Positions 33,839 to 42,678 of a stretch of 64,000 nt of DNA are shown in pieces; position 1 is the first letter of the stretch; every line of letters starts with the position of its first letter. Origin of the DNA: Chloroflexota bacterium (lineage in GTDB: Bacteria > Chloroflexota > UBA11872 > UBA12225); NCBI GenBank assembly GCA_030447525.1, contig JAUJOR010000003.1:244817-308816 (forward strand), read 5' to 3'. Position numbers and translations under genes: made by a program. A model generated the notes under the pieces. It was given only the letters and a program-made list of their open reading frames with translations. It was not told the DNA's origin and ran no database searches.

Positions 33839-35596
33839 ATGCCCGCCGTGGAGGCATGTGTGGTATCTGTTCTGCAACGACCTGCCGGGAGCCGGTCGGA
33901 AGACACGGCGTCTGAGCGCCTGGCCAACCCTTCCCCAGATCGCGCCCCTGTCGGTCCCCGTTCCACTCCCCCGGAGCCCCAGGCCGGGTCATCGTCCCTC
34001 CCCCGGCATCCCACCCCCAGCCGTTTCCGGGTCAACGGCGCGGCGCTGATCCAGCAGCCGGTCACCGATCAAGCGGCCGTCGCCCCCCTGCAGGGACGCA
34101 CCGCCGCCCGGTCTGCGGCGTCCAAGGCTGGCCCGGCAAGGGATGCTGCGGGCGCTCCCCCTCGTCTGGGTACCTGGTCGTGTCTCGTCCGGCGCCCCGG
34201 TCAGCCGTGGCGCCTGAGTCCGCCGACCGGCCCGGCGATGCCGGCGCGCTGGGCGGGCACTCCAGCGTCGCCGGTGGCTCCGGCGCCCGGAGTCGGCGGG
34301 CCCAAGTCTCAAGTCTCAAGTCTCAGGGCGGGAGGTCTCGGCAGCAGCGTAGAGACAGGAACGAAGGTCAGGGTAGAGACCAGGCAAGAGCTAAGGGTCA
34401 AGCAGGGGCTCGAGCCAGATGCCCAGGCCGGCGGAGAGGAGTGGCGCGCGCCCGACTTTTTCGGTGGTTTGCCCCTTTCCGCCTCCGCGCGGCGATCGGT
34501 GTGGGAGGCCGGCTACCGCGAGCCGACGCCGGTGCAGGCCCTCTGTATCCCCCACCTCCTGAGTGGCAAGGACTGCGTTGGACAGGCCCACACCGGCACC
34601 GGGAAGACGGCAGCCTTTGGCCTGCCGATCGTGGAGCGCGTTGACCCGCAGCAGAACGCCGTGCAGGCTGTGGTGCTGGTGCCGACGCGGGAGTTGTGCC
34701 GCCAGGTGACCGGGGAGCTGGAGCGCCTGGGGACGCACCGCGGTGTCTCCGTGCTCCCGGTATACGGCGGGGAGGGGATGGACCGCCAGCTCCGTGCCCT
34801 GGCCAGCGGGGGTGTGCACGTGGTGGTGGGGACGCCCGGCCGGGTGCAGGACCACATCTGGCGGGGCACCCTCAGGCTGGATGACGTGCGCATCGCCGTG
34901 CTGGACGAGGCCGATGAGATGCTAGACATCGGCTTCGCCGAGGCGATCGACGCCATCCTGCGCTGCATGCCCACCGAGGGCCGGCAGACGGCCCTCTTCT
35001 CCGCCACCATCCCGGCCTTTGTCCACCGCCTTGTGCGGCGCTACCTCAAGGAGCCGGAGTGGATCAGCACCGTCGGCGCCTCGACCGCCGCCGCGGCGCG
35101 CATTCCCACCCAGATCCGCCAGGAGTACGTCCAGGTCGCCGAGCGCGACAAGCTGGCGGCCGTGGAAGAGCTGATCCAGGCGGAGCCGGGCTATGACCGC
35201 GTGCTGGTATTCCGGCGGATGAAGATCACCGCCGACCGGCTGGCAGCGTCCTTGCTGCGCAAGGGCCACGCCGTGCGGGCCCTGCACGGCGACCTCCCCC
35301 AGGGAGAGCGCAACCGCGTGCTGGACGATTTCCGCGCCGGGCGCCTGCGTTTCCTGGTGGCGACGAACGTCGCCGCGCGGGGGTTGGATATCTCGGATGT
35401 CTCGCACGTCCTGAACTACGACCTGCCGGAGACGCCAGAGGAGTACACCCACCGCATCGGGCGTACGGGTCGGGCGGGGAAGGTGGGTACGGCGATCAGC
35501 TTCGTCGCCGAGTGGGACATGGAGGCCTTTGAGGCCATCAAGAAACACGTTGGGGACGCCCTGCACGAGCGCCAGCTCAAGCTCTACAGCCGGTAA
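33839..35596 (+). CDS. DEAD-box ATP-dependent RNA helicase
   Basis: The catalytic core begins near residue 200: DFFGGLPLSASARRSVWEAGYREPTPVQALCIP (Q motif), AHTGTGKTAA (motif I), VLVPTRELCRQV (Ia), GTPGRVQDHI (Ib), VLDEADEMLDIGF (II), LFSATIP (III), LVFRRMKITADRLA (IV), LVATNVAARGLDISDVSHVLNYD (V) and HRIGRTGRAG (VI). It remodels RNA or ribosome precursors. The first 200 residues are Pro/Ser/Ala-rich with no family similarity; ATG 33839 has only a weak GAGAG site, and ATG 34238 is an alternative, so much of this stretch may be leader. A promoter and terminator upstream suggest attenuation. Confidence 0.92.
   Translation: MPAVEACVVSVLQRPAGSRSEDTASERLANPSPDRAPVGPRSTPPEPQAGSSSLPRHPTPSRFRVNGAALIQQPVTDQAAVAPLQGRTAARSAASKAGPARDAAGAPPRLGTWSCLVRRPGQPWRLSPPTGPAMPARWAGTPASPVAPAPGVGGPKSQVSSLRAGGLGSSVETGTKVRVETRQELRVKQGLEPDAQAGGEEWRAPDFFGGLPLSASARRSVWEAGYREPTPVQALCIPHLLSGKDCVGQAHTGTGKTAAFGLPIVERVDPQQNAVQAVVLVPTRELCRQVTGELERLGTHRGVSVLPVYGGEGMDRQLRALASGGVHVVVGTPGRVQDHIWRGTLRLDDVRIAVLDEADEMLDIGFAEAIDAILRCMPTEGRQTALFSATIPAFVHRLVRRYLKEPEWISTVGASTAAAARIPTQIRQEYVQVAERDKLAAVEELIQAEPGYDRVLVFRRMKITADRLAASLLRKGHAVRALHGDLPQGERNRVLDDFRAGRLRFLVATNVAARGLDISDVSHVLNYDLPETPEEYTHRIGRTGRAGKVGTAISFVAEWDMEAFEAIKKHVGDALHERQLKLYSR
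34304..34324 (+). repeat. Three tandem 7-bp repeats (AAGTCTC) upstream of the helicase core
   Basis: AAGTCTC occurs three times in a row. A coding repeat of 7 bp would normally threaten the frame, which supports the idea that this part is untranslated or lightly constrained. Confidence 0.7.
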
Positions 35597-35760
35597 CACC
35601 GCAACGACGCTGCTTCGGATACCCCGGTTTGGGAATCTCGATCTGGAAACCGACCTGGCATCCCTAATTCAGGGGCTGTCTAGCTGATCGTGCTAACTGA
35701 TCATGGCGACCTCGATCGCCGATCACAGCCGCCACACGCGGTCGCCGGTACGTCTAGGGA

Positions 35761-38481
35761 CTAGCGGCGCCGTCCAGCCTGGAGCGGGTGTAGGATCGGC
35801 CGCGGGCGGGGCCAGCGACGGGGATGGACCAGGCCCGCCCCACGCAGTACCAGGGCGCCGGCGGCGCGCACGTCCTGCACACCGGGACGCAGGCGCCGCA
35901 TGGCGACGTCGGCGACGAACAGGATCAGGGCCAGCGCCAGCGCCTCCTTCCACACCTCTTGGGGCTGCAGGGAGTGGCGCGTGTCCCGTCGCCACGCCTC
36001 CGCCGGGCGGTTGAGGAGCGGGCCACCGGTCTCCGCCGCCAGGCGCTCCATGAGGATGCGGTTGGCCGGGGTGACGGCAAACTCAGGGGCATAGGGGAGG
36101 GCGTAGCCGGTGGTCTCAGACGCCACGACGGTCCCACTGTCGTCCACCTGGCTGACGCGCAGGGCGTAGACGCCGGGGCCGGACAAGGCCAGCTCGCCCT
36201 GGTAATGGCCGGGCGCCGTCTGTAGAAGCGGTAGGCGCTGCCCGCTCCCGTCGGGAGCGGAGATCTCGGCGGTGGTCTGCACCAGGTTACGGAAGGCCCC
36301 ATCAGGGGTGAACGACTCGACACGCACCCTGGCCCGCTCGCCGTCCCCGTGGACGGAAACGCGCAGCTCCGGGCTGGTCGGCGCCGGCATCGTCCAGCGC
36401 ACCGCCTGGGGCCACAGGCGCTTGAACGGCTCGGTGTCCACCCAGTCACGCGACCAGGGTCCCTGGGCGTCTGCCGTCCACACCAGCGCTCGCCCCAGGC
36501 CGTACTGCCACTCCGCGAGTAGGGGCTCGCCCTGGTCGCTGGACAGGATGACCTCGGCCGGGCGCTTGGGTGAGACGCGGACGTAGCCGTGGAGGTCAGG
36601 GAACTCGCTGGGCACCAATCCTCGCACCGGCGGGGCCGCCGTGGTCAGGCGAGGCTTGAAATCGTGCTCCTCTTTGAAGCTGCGCCCGGCGAGGCGGGCC
36701 TCCTGGGTCATGATCCGAGGGACGTCGTTCGGCGTGTTGGTGAAGTAGGAGCGCCCCTGGCCGGCCCGGGCGATGCGGTCGAGCACGGCCCGACCGCTGC
36801 CGGAGATGTCATTGGACACGCCGAGCGTGGAGACGGTGATCCCGGCGCGGCGCATCGCCCCCAGGAGCTGCGGGATGCCGGCCTCCTGGGCCTCGCCGTC
36901 GGTCAAGAGGATGACGTGCTTGACCCGGGCAGAAGACTGCTGCAGGCCCCGGTAGGCCAGGGTCAAGCCGTCCAAGAAGTCCGTCCCGCCCCCCAGCTGG
37001 ATGCCGGAGACGCGGGCGGCCACGGCACGGGCGTCGTTAGGGCCGTTCAGGGGCTGGATGTCGGCGATCCAATGCGCGCTGGTGTCAAAGGCGATCACCC
37101 CGGCCTGGTCGCCTTCTTTGAGGGTCTCGATGGCCAGAATAGCCCCTTCCTTGGCCAGGTCGAGGCGGGTGGCCCGGCGGTCGGCGGTGTCCGTTGCGGC
37201 CATGCTCCCCGAGCGGTCGATCACTACCACCAGGGCCAGGCTGGCCACTTGATCGCGGTCGGGAGGCTGGACGGTGACGGGGAGGCTGGCCTCCAGGGGG
37301 GTGTCGGCGTACTCCCCGAGTCCAAAGGTCTGGTCACCGCCGATGACCACCAGCCCTTTGCCTCGCTCGGCGACGTAGCGCTCCAGGGCCTCCATGCGCA
37401 CGCCCCCCAGGGCCCCGGACGGGACGTTGGCCAGGATGATCGATTCGTAGGTGACGAGGCGCTCCAGCTCCACCGGCACGTCGGCCGGGCGGACAACCTC
37501 GACCCCCACCTTGGCCGCGGCCAGGGCCCCGCGCACGGCGGAGGCCTCGCCGGGGACGTTCTCCACGAGCAAGACACGGGCCGGCTCGCGGACTACGGTG
37601 TAGGCCCAGCTGACGTTGTTTTCCGGGCGGCTGTCGCCGTCCACCGAAAGGTCGGCGCGAAAGGCCCAGAACCCCTGGGCCAGGTCTCCGGCGGTGACGC
37701 TGAGCTCTTTGGTGCCGTTCTGCAGCTCTACCGTCTGCTCGACGATGAGATAGTCGTTGGCCCAGACGCGCAGGCGCCCCTGCTGGTCGGTGGGGGAAGA
37801 GACGGCCAGGCGCAGCTCCCCCAGCTCGCCCTCGCGCACGGCCGTAGGGGCCACGAAGCTGGTGATGGCCGTGTCTTGCAGGCGCTGGGGCAAGGAGAGG
37901 ACGGCCACCTCCACGTCACGGAGCTGCGGCCGCTGGAGGGCCAACTGGGCGTCGCCCCGTGTCTCGTTCCCATCGGAGAGGAGGACGAGACGCCGGATGG
38001 CGCCCGACCCGGCCGGCGGCAACAGCTCGGCCGCCAGCTCCAGGGCGGCCCCGACATTCGTGCTCGTGCCCGGCGCGGGCTCACCCCACTCAGCGTGATC
38101 GGTTGCCTGGCCCAGGGGCAGCTCCACCCGGGGCGCGGCGCCAAAGGTGACGATCCCCACCAGGTCATCCGGGCCCCGCCGGCCGATGGCGTCACGGACC
38201 CAGTTCTTGGCCCCCTCCCGAATGTCCGCTGGGACGCTCTCGGACTGGTCGAGCACGAACACAGTGGCCACGCCCTTGGCTGGAGCCGGGAGCCGCAGCC
38301 CCGCCAGGGCCAGGATGAGCAAGAGGGCAACGCCCAGGCGGAGCCACAGCGCCACCGACCACGGCCCCCGCGGCAGCCCCCCGTACCGTCGGCGCACCAA
38401 GACGTAGAACGCCGGCAGGAAGATCAGCAGGGAGAGAAAGGCGGGGGCGGAAAAGGAGACCGGCAGCTGCATTCCCGGCAT
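35761..38481 (-). CDS. Large membrane protein with two VWA domains and a GATase-like domain
   Basis: 906 residues. Two N-terminal helices (FLSLLIFLPAFYVLV; LWLRLGVALLLILALAGLRLP) lead to a first VWA domain with MIDAS VLDQSESVPAD. A beta-rich region follows, then a class-I glutamine-amidotransferase-like module (RVLLVENVPGEASAVRGAL; LVVIGGDQTFGLGEYADTPLEASLPV) lacking an obvious catalytic Cys. A second VWA domain with MIDAS VVIDRSGSMAATD is inserted, then WQYGLGRALVWTADAQGPWSRDW, a beta domain and a C-terminal helix. The layout is common in Chloroflexota and Planctomycetota and has no proven role. It shares the VWA theme of the moxR operon but stands alone. Confidence 0.9.
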   Translation of the reverse strand: MPGMQLPVSFSAPAFLSLLIFLPAFYVLVRRRYGGLPRGPWSVALWLRLGVALLLILALAGLRLPAPAKGVATVFVLDQSESVPADIREGAKNWVRDAIGRRGPDDLVGIVTFGAAPRVELPLGQATDHAEWGEPAPGTSTNVGAALELAAELLPPAGSGAIRRLVLLSDGNETRGDAQLALQRPQLRDVEVAVLSLPQRLQDTAITSFVAPTAVREGELGELRLAVSSPTDQQGRLRVWANDYLIVEQTVELQNGTKELSVTAGDLAQGFWAFRADLSVDGDSRPENNVSWAYTVVREPARVLLVENVPGEASAVRGALAAAKVGVEVVRPADVPVELERLVTYESIILANVPSGALGGVRMEALERYVAERGKGLVVIGGDQTFGLGEYADTPLEASLPVTVQPPDRDQVASLALVVVIDRSGSMAATDTADRRATRLDLAKEGAILAIETLKEGDQAGVIAFDTSAHWIADIQPLNGPNDARAVAARVSGIQLGGGTDFLDGLTLAYRGLQQSSARVKHVILLTDGEAQEAGIPQLLGAMRRAGITVSTLGVSNDISGSGRAVLDRIARAGQGRSYFTNTPNDVPRIMTQEARLAGRSFKEEHDFKPRLTTAAPPVRGLVPSEFPDLHGYVRVSPKRPAEVILSSDQGEPLLAEWQYGLGRALVWTADAQGPWSRDWVDTEPFKRLWPQAVRWTMPAPTSPELRVSVHGDGERARVRVESFTPDGAFRNLVQTTAEISAPDGSGQRLPLLQTAPGHYQGELALSGPGVYALRVSQVDDSGTVVASETTGYALPYAPEFAVTPANRILMERLAAETGGPLLNRPAEAWRRDTRHSLQPQEVWKEALALALILFVADVAMRRLRPGVQDVRAAGALVLRGAGLVHPRRWPRPRPILHPLQAGRRR

Positions 38482-38533
38482 ACAGACATTCTACGGCCCC
38501 ATGCCTGCCGAGAGGGCGTCCCCGACGGCCCTC

Positions 38534-39601
38534 TTACGCCAGGCGCACGGCCTGGCCGGTGTCGGCAGAGCGATAGAGGGCCTCCACGACGGCCGCTTGG
38601 GCCAGGCCGTCCTCCGCCGGCGGGAGGAGCCGCCCGCTGCGCACGCTGCGGGCAAAGTGGTCGGCTTCCAGGGCGTACTGATTAGCGCCGGAGATCTCTT
38701 CACTGCGCTGCTGCCCACTGGTCACGACGTGGACCGTGGCCGGGCCGTCGCCGGGGAGATAGGCCCGCTCCACCTGGATCAGCCCGGCGGCGCCGGCGAT
38801 CTCGTAGCGCTGGGTGCCGGCGGCGTCGAAGCTCCCGTCGATCAAGGCCAGGCAATCCCCGGGGAAGCGGAGCAGACCGGCGAAGGCAGTGTCTACGCCG
38901 AACTCCGGATCGACGCGCTGCTGCGCGGACACCTCCACCGGCTCGGCGCCGAAGAGGTAGCGGGCGGCGTTGACGGCGTAGCAGCCGACGTCCATCAGGG
39001 CGCCGCCCTCCAGGCCGGCTTGCAGTCGGACGTCCACGGTGGCCCGCCCCCCGGCCAGCCGGTTCGTCTCCCCACCTCCCTGGCCCCGCCGCCCAGTATC
39101 CATACTGAAGCAGAAAGAGGCACGGACGAAGGCCGGGGCGCCAATAACCCCTTGCTGTAGGAGCGCCTGCACCCGAGCGTGCTGCGGATGCAGGCGGTAC
39201 ATAAAGGCCTCCATCAGGATGACGCCCGCGCGCCGGCAGGCCTCGGTCATGCGTGCGGCGTCGGCGGCCCGCCGCGCCAGGGGCTTCTCGCACAAGACGT
39301 GCTTCCCGGCCTCCGCCGCCCGAATGGTCCACTCCGCATGCATGCCGTTGGGGAGCCCGATGTACACGGCATCCACCTCGGGATCGGAGAGCAAGCCCTC
39401 GTACGTCCCGTGGGCGCGGGGGATGCCCAGCTCTGCGCTCACTACCTGCGCCCGCCCCGGCTCGCGGCTGGCGATGGCCACCACTTCCCCTTGCGTGCCG
39501 GCGCGCACCCCGGGGATAAAGCGCTGGCGCCCGATGCGGGCGGTGCTGACCACGCCCCACCTCAGCTTTGGACGCTGCATCGTGGATCCCGGATGACTCA
39601 T
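38534..39601 (-). CDS. Gfo/Idh/MocA family oxidoreductase (3)
   Basis: 355 residues. The Rossmann motif is LRWGVVSTARIGRQRFIPGV, the catalytic-Lys motif HVLCEKPLARR, then MEAFMYRLHPQHARVQ and GGALMDVGCYAVNAARYLFG, the substrate-side signature of xylose/glucose-fructose oxidoreductase-like members. ATG 39601 follows a run of G residues; ATG 39580 is also possible. It lies downstream of an aldolase remnant on the same strand, so an ancestral sugar-acid operon (aldolase plus oxidoreductase) is likely. Confidence 0.92.
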   Translation of the reverse strand: MSHPGSTMQRPKLRWGVVSTARIGRQRFIPGVRAGTQGEVVAIASREPGRAQVVSAELGIPRAHGTYEGLLSDPEVDAVYIGLPNGMHAEWTIRAAEAGKHVLCEKPLARRAADAARMTEACRRAGVILMEAFMYRLHPQHARVQALLQQGVIGAPAFVRASFCFSMDTGRRGQGGGETNRLAGGRATVDVRLQAGLEGGALMDVGCYAVNAARYLFGAEPVEVSAQQRVDPEFGVDTAFAGLLRFPGDCLALIDGSFDAAGTQRYEIAGAAGLIQVERAYLPGDGPATVHVVTSGQQRSEEISGANQYALEADHFARSVRSGRLLPPAEDGLAQAAVVEALYRSADTGQAVRLA

Positions 39602-39707
39602 CCCCCCAGCCTCATGCCGCCCGCTCTCATGCCGCCCGCCGCAACGCCCCGTCGAGGAACCAAATTGCTACTCCAATCGTCAATCGCCAATGCAACGTCG
39701 ACCCGCC

Positions 39708-39992
39708 CTACAGGGTGTGGCGCAGCTGCGACACCGCGCTGCCCCGGAACTTGTTCACTGCGCTACGATACCCCTCGGTCAAGGCCCGAGCATCGGATCT
39801 ATAGAGGATGAAGCGGCAGCCTCGGCCCATCCAGTGCTCCACCTGGGTCTCCACCTGCCAGTGCCCTCCGGCGGGGATCCCCTTGGACTGAGAGGTGGAG
39901 ATGATGTGCGTGGGTTGCGCACCAGGCTGGTCATGGTGCCATAGACGCTCTGTCCGCTACGCATCGCCTCGCGCGGCTGGGCCCCGGTTCAT
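39708..39992 (-). pseudogene. HpcH/HpaI-type aldolase remnant with large internal deletion
   Basis: ATG 39992 has a strong GGGAGG site and starts MNRGPAAR. One frame change later the sequence continues EAMRSGQSVYGTMTSLVRNP, the usual N-terminus of 2-keto-3-deoxy-sugar-acid aldolases. A second frame change at about 39912 leads straight to a C-terminal stretch (THIISTSQSKGIPAGGHWQV, then WMGRGCRFILYRSDARALTE, GYRSAVNKFRG) ending at TAG 39708. The central 160 or so residues with the catalytic His/Arg and metal ligands are missing. The two ends and the start signal are well preserved, so the loss is recent. Confidence 0.62.
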
Positions 39993-40032
39993 CGTCTACC
40001 TCCCTCTCTCTGTGAGGGAGGTATGGTACTCC

Positions 40033-40878
40033 CTACTCCCAGCGAAAGGTACGCGCCGCCAGGAGGGGGGCGAGGATCGCCCAGAGGCACAGCAGCGTGA
40101 AGTCCAGGAGCGCGCTCTGCGGGCCAGGTCTCCAGTCGAGGGCAAAGCGCAGCACCCCGGCCAGGGCCGCAGAGGGCAGGAGCGCCGCCAGGGAGCCCCA
40201 GGGGACCGGGAGACTCTCCACCGGGACGATCACCCCTCCCAGGAGGAGGAGGACGAGGTAGAGGCCGTTCGCCCCGGCCAGGGTGGCTTCGGCTCGCCAG
40301 GACCCGGCCATCCACAGACCCAGGCCGCCAAAGGCGGCCGTCCCGAGGAGCAGGGCGCCGGCGGCCAGGGCCAGCCGGGGGGCCGTGACCTCCGGGCGCC
40401 ACCCCAGGACGGCGGCCACCCCCAGCAGCAGGACGACCTGCCCCAGCTCCAGCGCCAGCACCGAAAGGATCTTGGCCCCCAGGAGCGCCGGCCGGGGCAG
40501 GGGGGAGCCCCCCAGACGCTTGAGCACGCCGTAGTGGCGCTCATAGGCCGTGGCGATCCCCAGGCTGACCATGCCCGTGGACATCACCGCCAGGGCCAGC
40601 ACCCCCGGCAGGAGGGTGTCCACCGGACGACGCCCCAGGGCGGCGCCCAGGCCCGGCAAGGCAGCCTCGCCGCCGGCGGACGGGCCGCGAACGGCCACGG
40701 CGCTGAAGAACACCAGGAGCAGCACCGGGAGGACCAGCGTGACCAGCACGCTCTCTCCCCGGCGCAGCGTCAGGCGCAGCTCCAGGGCCGTCTGGGCCCG
40801 GAGCATAGCCAGGGGAGCGGCCGAAGGCGAAGGGGCCATCCGACCGGCGTCCGTATCCGCGTCCGGGGCAGGCGTCAC
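40033..40878 (-). CDS. ABC-2 type transporter permease
   Basis: 281 residues with about six membrane helices. ELRLTLRRGESVLVTLVLPVLLLVFFSAVAV opens the fold. An extracytoplasmic loop (ALGRRPVDTLLPGVLALAVMSTGMVSLGIA) and TAYERHYGVLKRLGGSPLPRPALLGAKIL, the ABC-2 coupling region, follow. Its ATG overlaps the stop of the ATPase gene by four bases (ATGA), so the two are translationally coupled as one exporter. The substrate is unknown; such pairs often export drugs, lipids or polysaccharides. Confidence 0.9.
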   Translation of the reverse strand: MTPAPDADTDAGRMAPSPSAAPLAMLRAQTALELRLTLRRGESVLVTLVLPVLLLVFFSAVAVRGPSAGGEAALPGLGAALGRRPVDTLLPGVLALAVMSTGMVSLGIATAYERHYGVLKRLGGSPLPRPALLGAKILSVLALELGQVVLLLGVAAVLGWRPEVTAPRLALAAGALLLGTAAFGGLGLWMAGSWRAEATLAGANGLYLVLLLLGGVIVPVESLPVPWGSLAALLPSAALAGVLRFALDWRPGPQSALLDFTLLCLWAILAPLLAARTFRWE

Positions 40879-41819
40879 CTCCCGCCGAGCTCCCCATCCT
40901 CCCCCGTGAGGCGGAGGTAGACCTCCTCCAGCGTCCCGCCCCCAACGCGTAGCTCCGTGAGGAGAACGTCACGCGCGCTCAACCAGGCGGTTAGCCGGGC
41001 GAGGAGAGTAGGCGTCGGCGGGGCCGCCACAGCGTAGTGTCCCGGCTCGAGCTCTTGCACGGCCGGGGGGGGCGCCGTGAGATCGGCGAGGGCGCCGGCC
41101 AGGGCGCCCGTGTCCAGCCCGGACGGGGCGCGGAAGCGGAGCCCTGTGCCGCCCTGGCCGGCTTGCCCCAGGGCAGCCGGGGTGTCCAGGGCGACGAGCC
41201 GGCCGCGGTTGATGATGGCCACGCGCCCGGCCAGGTGCTCGGCCTCGTCCATCGAGTGCGTCGTGAGCAAGACGGTGACCCCCCGCCGCTGCAGCCCCCG
41301 GATGATCCCCCAGGTGACCCGCCGCGCCTGGGGATCCATGCCTGCGGTCGGCTCGTCGAGAAAGACCAGCTCCGGACGCCCGACGAGGGCCAGGGCGAGG
41401 GCCAGGCGCTGCTTCTGCCCCCCGGAGAGCCGGCGGTAGCGCACTCCGGCGGCCTTCTCCAGCCCCACCTGCTCCAGCAGGGCCCGCGGGTCTTCCGGGC
41501 GGGAGTAGAAAGCGGCGAACAGGCGCAGGGCCTCCAGGGGGCGGATCTGGGGGTAGATGCCCCCCTGCTGGAGCATCAGCCCCAGGCGTGGCTTCAGCGC
41601 CGCTCCCTGGTGGACGGGATCGAGGCCCAGGACTCGCACCCGCCCCCCGTCGGGCGCGCGGTACCCTTCCAGCATCTCCACCGTCGTCGTCTTGCCCGCC
41701 CCATTGGGCCCCAGGAGGGCGAAGACCTCGCCGCAACGTACCTGGAAGGACAGGTCCTGGACGACGGCGCGCCCGCCGTAGCGCTTGGTCACGCCCTCCA
41801 CGGCGATGGCCGCGCCCAT
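40875..41819 (-). CDS. ABC transporter ATP-binding protein (ABC-2 export type)
   Basis: 314 residues from ATG 41819; the frame extends upstream but the fold begins here (IAVEGVTKRYGGRAVVQDLSF). Walker A GPNGAGKTT, Q-loop LMLQQGGIYPQIRP, signature LSGGQKQRLALALALV, Walker B LVFLDEPTAGMDPQARR and H-loop LLTTHSMDEAEHLAGRVAIINRG are all intact. The C-terminal 80 residues form the regulatory domain seen in drug- and daunorubicin-type exporters. It drives the overlapping ABC-2 permease. Its start has little ribosome-site sequence and lies 70 bases from the divergent DUF423 gene. Confidence 0.93.
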   Translation of the reverse strand: MGAAIAVEGVTKRYGGRAVVQDLSFQVRCGEVFALLGPNGAGKTTTVEMLEGYRAPDGGRVRVLGLDPVHQGAALKPRLGLMLQQGGIYPQIRPLEALRLFAAFYSRPEDPRALLEQVGLEKAAGVRYRRLSGGQKQRLALALALVGRPELVFLDEPTAGMDPQARRVTWGIIRGLQRRGVTVLLTTHSMDEAEHLAGRVAIINRGRLVALDTPAALGQAGQGGTGLRFRAPSGLDTGALAGALADLTAPPPAVQELEPGHYAVAAPPTPTLLARLTAWLSARDVLLTELRVGGGTLEEVYLRLTGEDGELGGR

Positions 41820-41848
41820 GCTCCATGGAGATGGTACCGTCTCTGTGT

Positions 41849-41878
41849 CAGCCGGTACATTCTCAGCCGATACATTCT
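41849..41878. repeat. 15-bp direct repeat in the ABC ATPase / DUF423 divergent region
   Basis: CAGCCGGTACATTCT (41849-41863) is followed at once by CAGCCGATACATTCT (41864-41878), one mismatch. The pair fills the middle of the short divergent intergenic region, just 12 bases before the DUF423 start. It could be a paired operator serving both promoters. Confidence 0.5.
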
Positions 41879-41889
41879 GAACGGGGCAT

Positions 41890-42258
41890 ATGGAGCGGCT
41901 CTTCTTTTCTCTGGCAGCGGCGTCCGGAGCGATCGCCGTTGCCCTGGGGGCGTTCGGCGCCCACGCCCTGCGCGAGCGGCTGACCCCAGAGCTGCTGGCC
42001 ACCTTTGAGACAGGGGTGCGCTACCACTTCTACCACGTCCTGGCCCTGCTGGCGGCTGCCCTGGCCGCCGGGCGCTGGCCGGGAGGGGCGACGACCGCCG
42101 CCGGGTGGCTCTTTCTCGCCGGGACGGTGATCTTCTCCGGCAGCCTCTACCTCTTGAGCCTGACCGGCATTCGCTGGCTGGGGGCCATTACCCCTCTTGG
42201 GGGCCTGGCCTTTATCGCCGGCTGGCTGGCCCTGTTGTGGGCCGCCTGGCGCGGTTAA
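41890..42258 (+). CDS. DUF423 small membrane protein (YgdD-like)
   Basis: 122 residues with four membrane helices. The diagnostic start is [44 protein letters not shown], followed by [17 protein letters not shown] and [15 protein letters not shown]. The length and motifs match the DUF423 family exactly. The function is unknown. It is divergent from the ABC exporter pair and shares the short region with the 15-bp repeats. Confidence 0.93.
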   Translation: MERLFFSLAAASGAIAVALGAFGAHALRERLTPELLATFETGVRYHFYHVLALLAAALAAGRWPGGATTAAGWLFLAGTVIFSGSLYLLSLTGIRWLGAITPLGGLAFIAGWLALLWAAWRG

Positions 42259-42678
42259 CGCCCGGGACTCACAACGCCAAGTCCGGCGCCGCATAGCTCC
42301 TGTAGCTCAGGCTACTCCAGGGCCTTTTCATCAGGGGTAGGGGGTGGTTCCGGGTCATCCCGAGCGCAGCGAGGGATCAGCGAGTCGTCCCACTGTCCGT
42401 GGACCGGCGTCCCGGGTGCCTCGCCGGGCTCGGCACGACCGCGCCGCGGGCCGTGCCCCAGGAGCGGCGCTGATGCAAAGGCCCTGAGGCTACTCCGGCA
42501 CCACTGTGCGTCCCCCTGTCCCGTCCCTATAATGGCCTTAAGGGGGCGCCAACACATCATTGCCCATGCAGCGCCGATCGGCGTGTGGCGGTATTTCATC
42601 AGGGAACGGCGAGGGAGCCCAGCGGGACTGAGCCCGGCACAGGGGCGCTGAGCCCGGCACAGAAAGGTGGATGAGGGG
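42259..42678. other. Intergenic region with repeats (420 bases)
   Basis: No gene seen. It contains a copy of a dispersed GAGCGCAGCGAGGGATC-type repeat (42351-42385). Next to the following gene is a direct repeat CTGAGCCCGGCACAG (42628-42642 and 42648-42662, period 20 bases). The latter ends 16 bases before the binding-protein start and may affect its expression. Confidence 0.45.

Noticed and set aside
36589..38685. 698-codon plus-strand frame opposite the double-VWA gene
   Set aside because: Antisense shadow of a strongly recognisable minus-strand protein. No start signal or motif.
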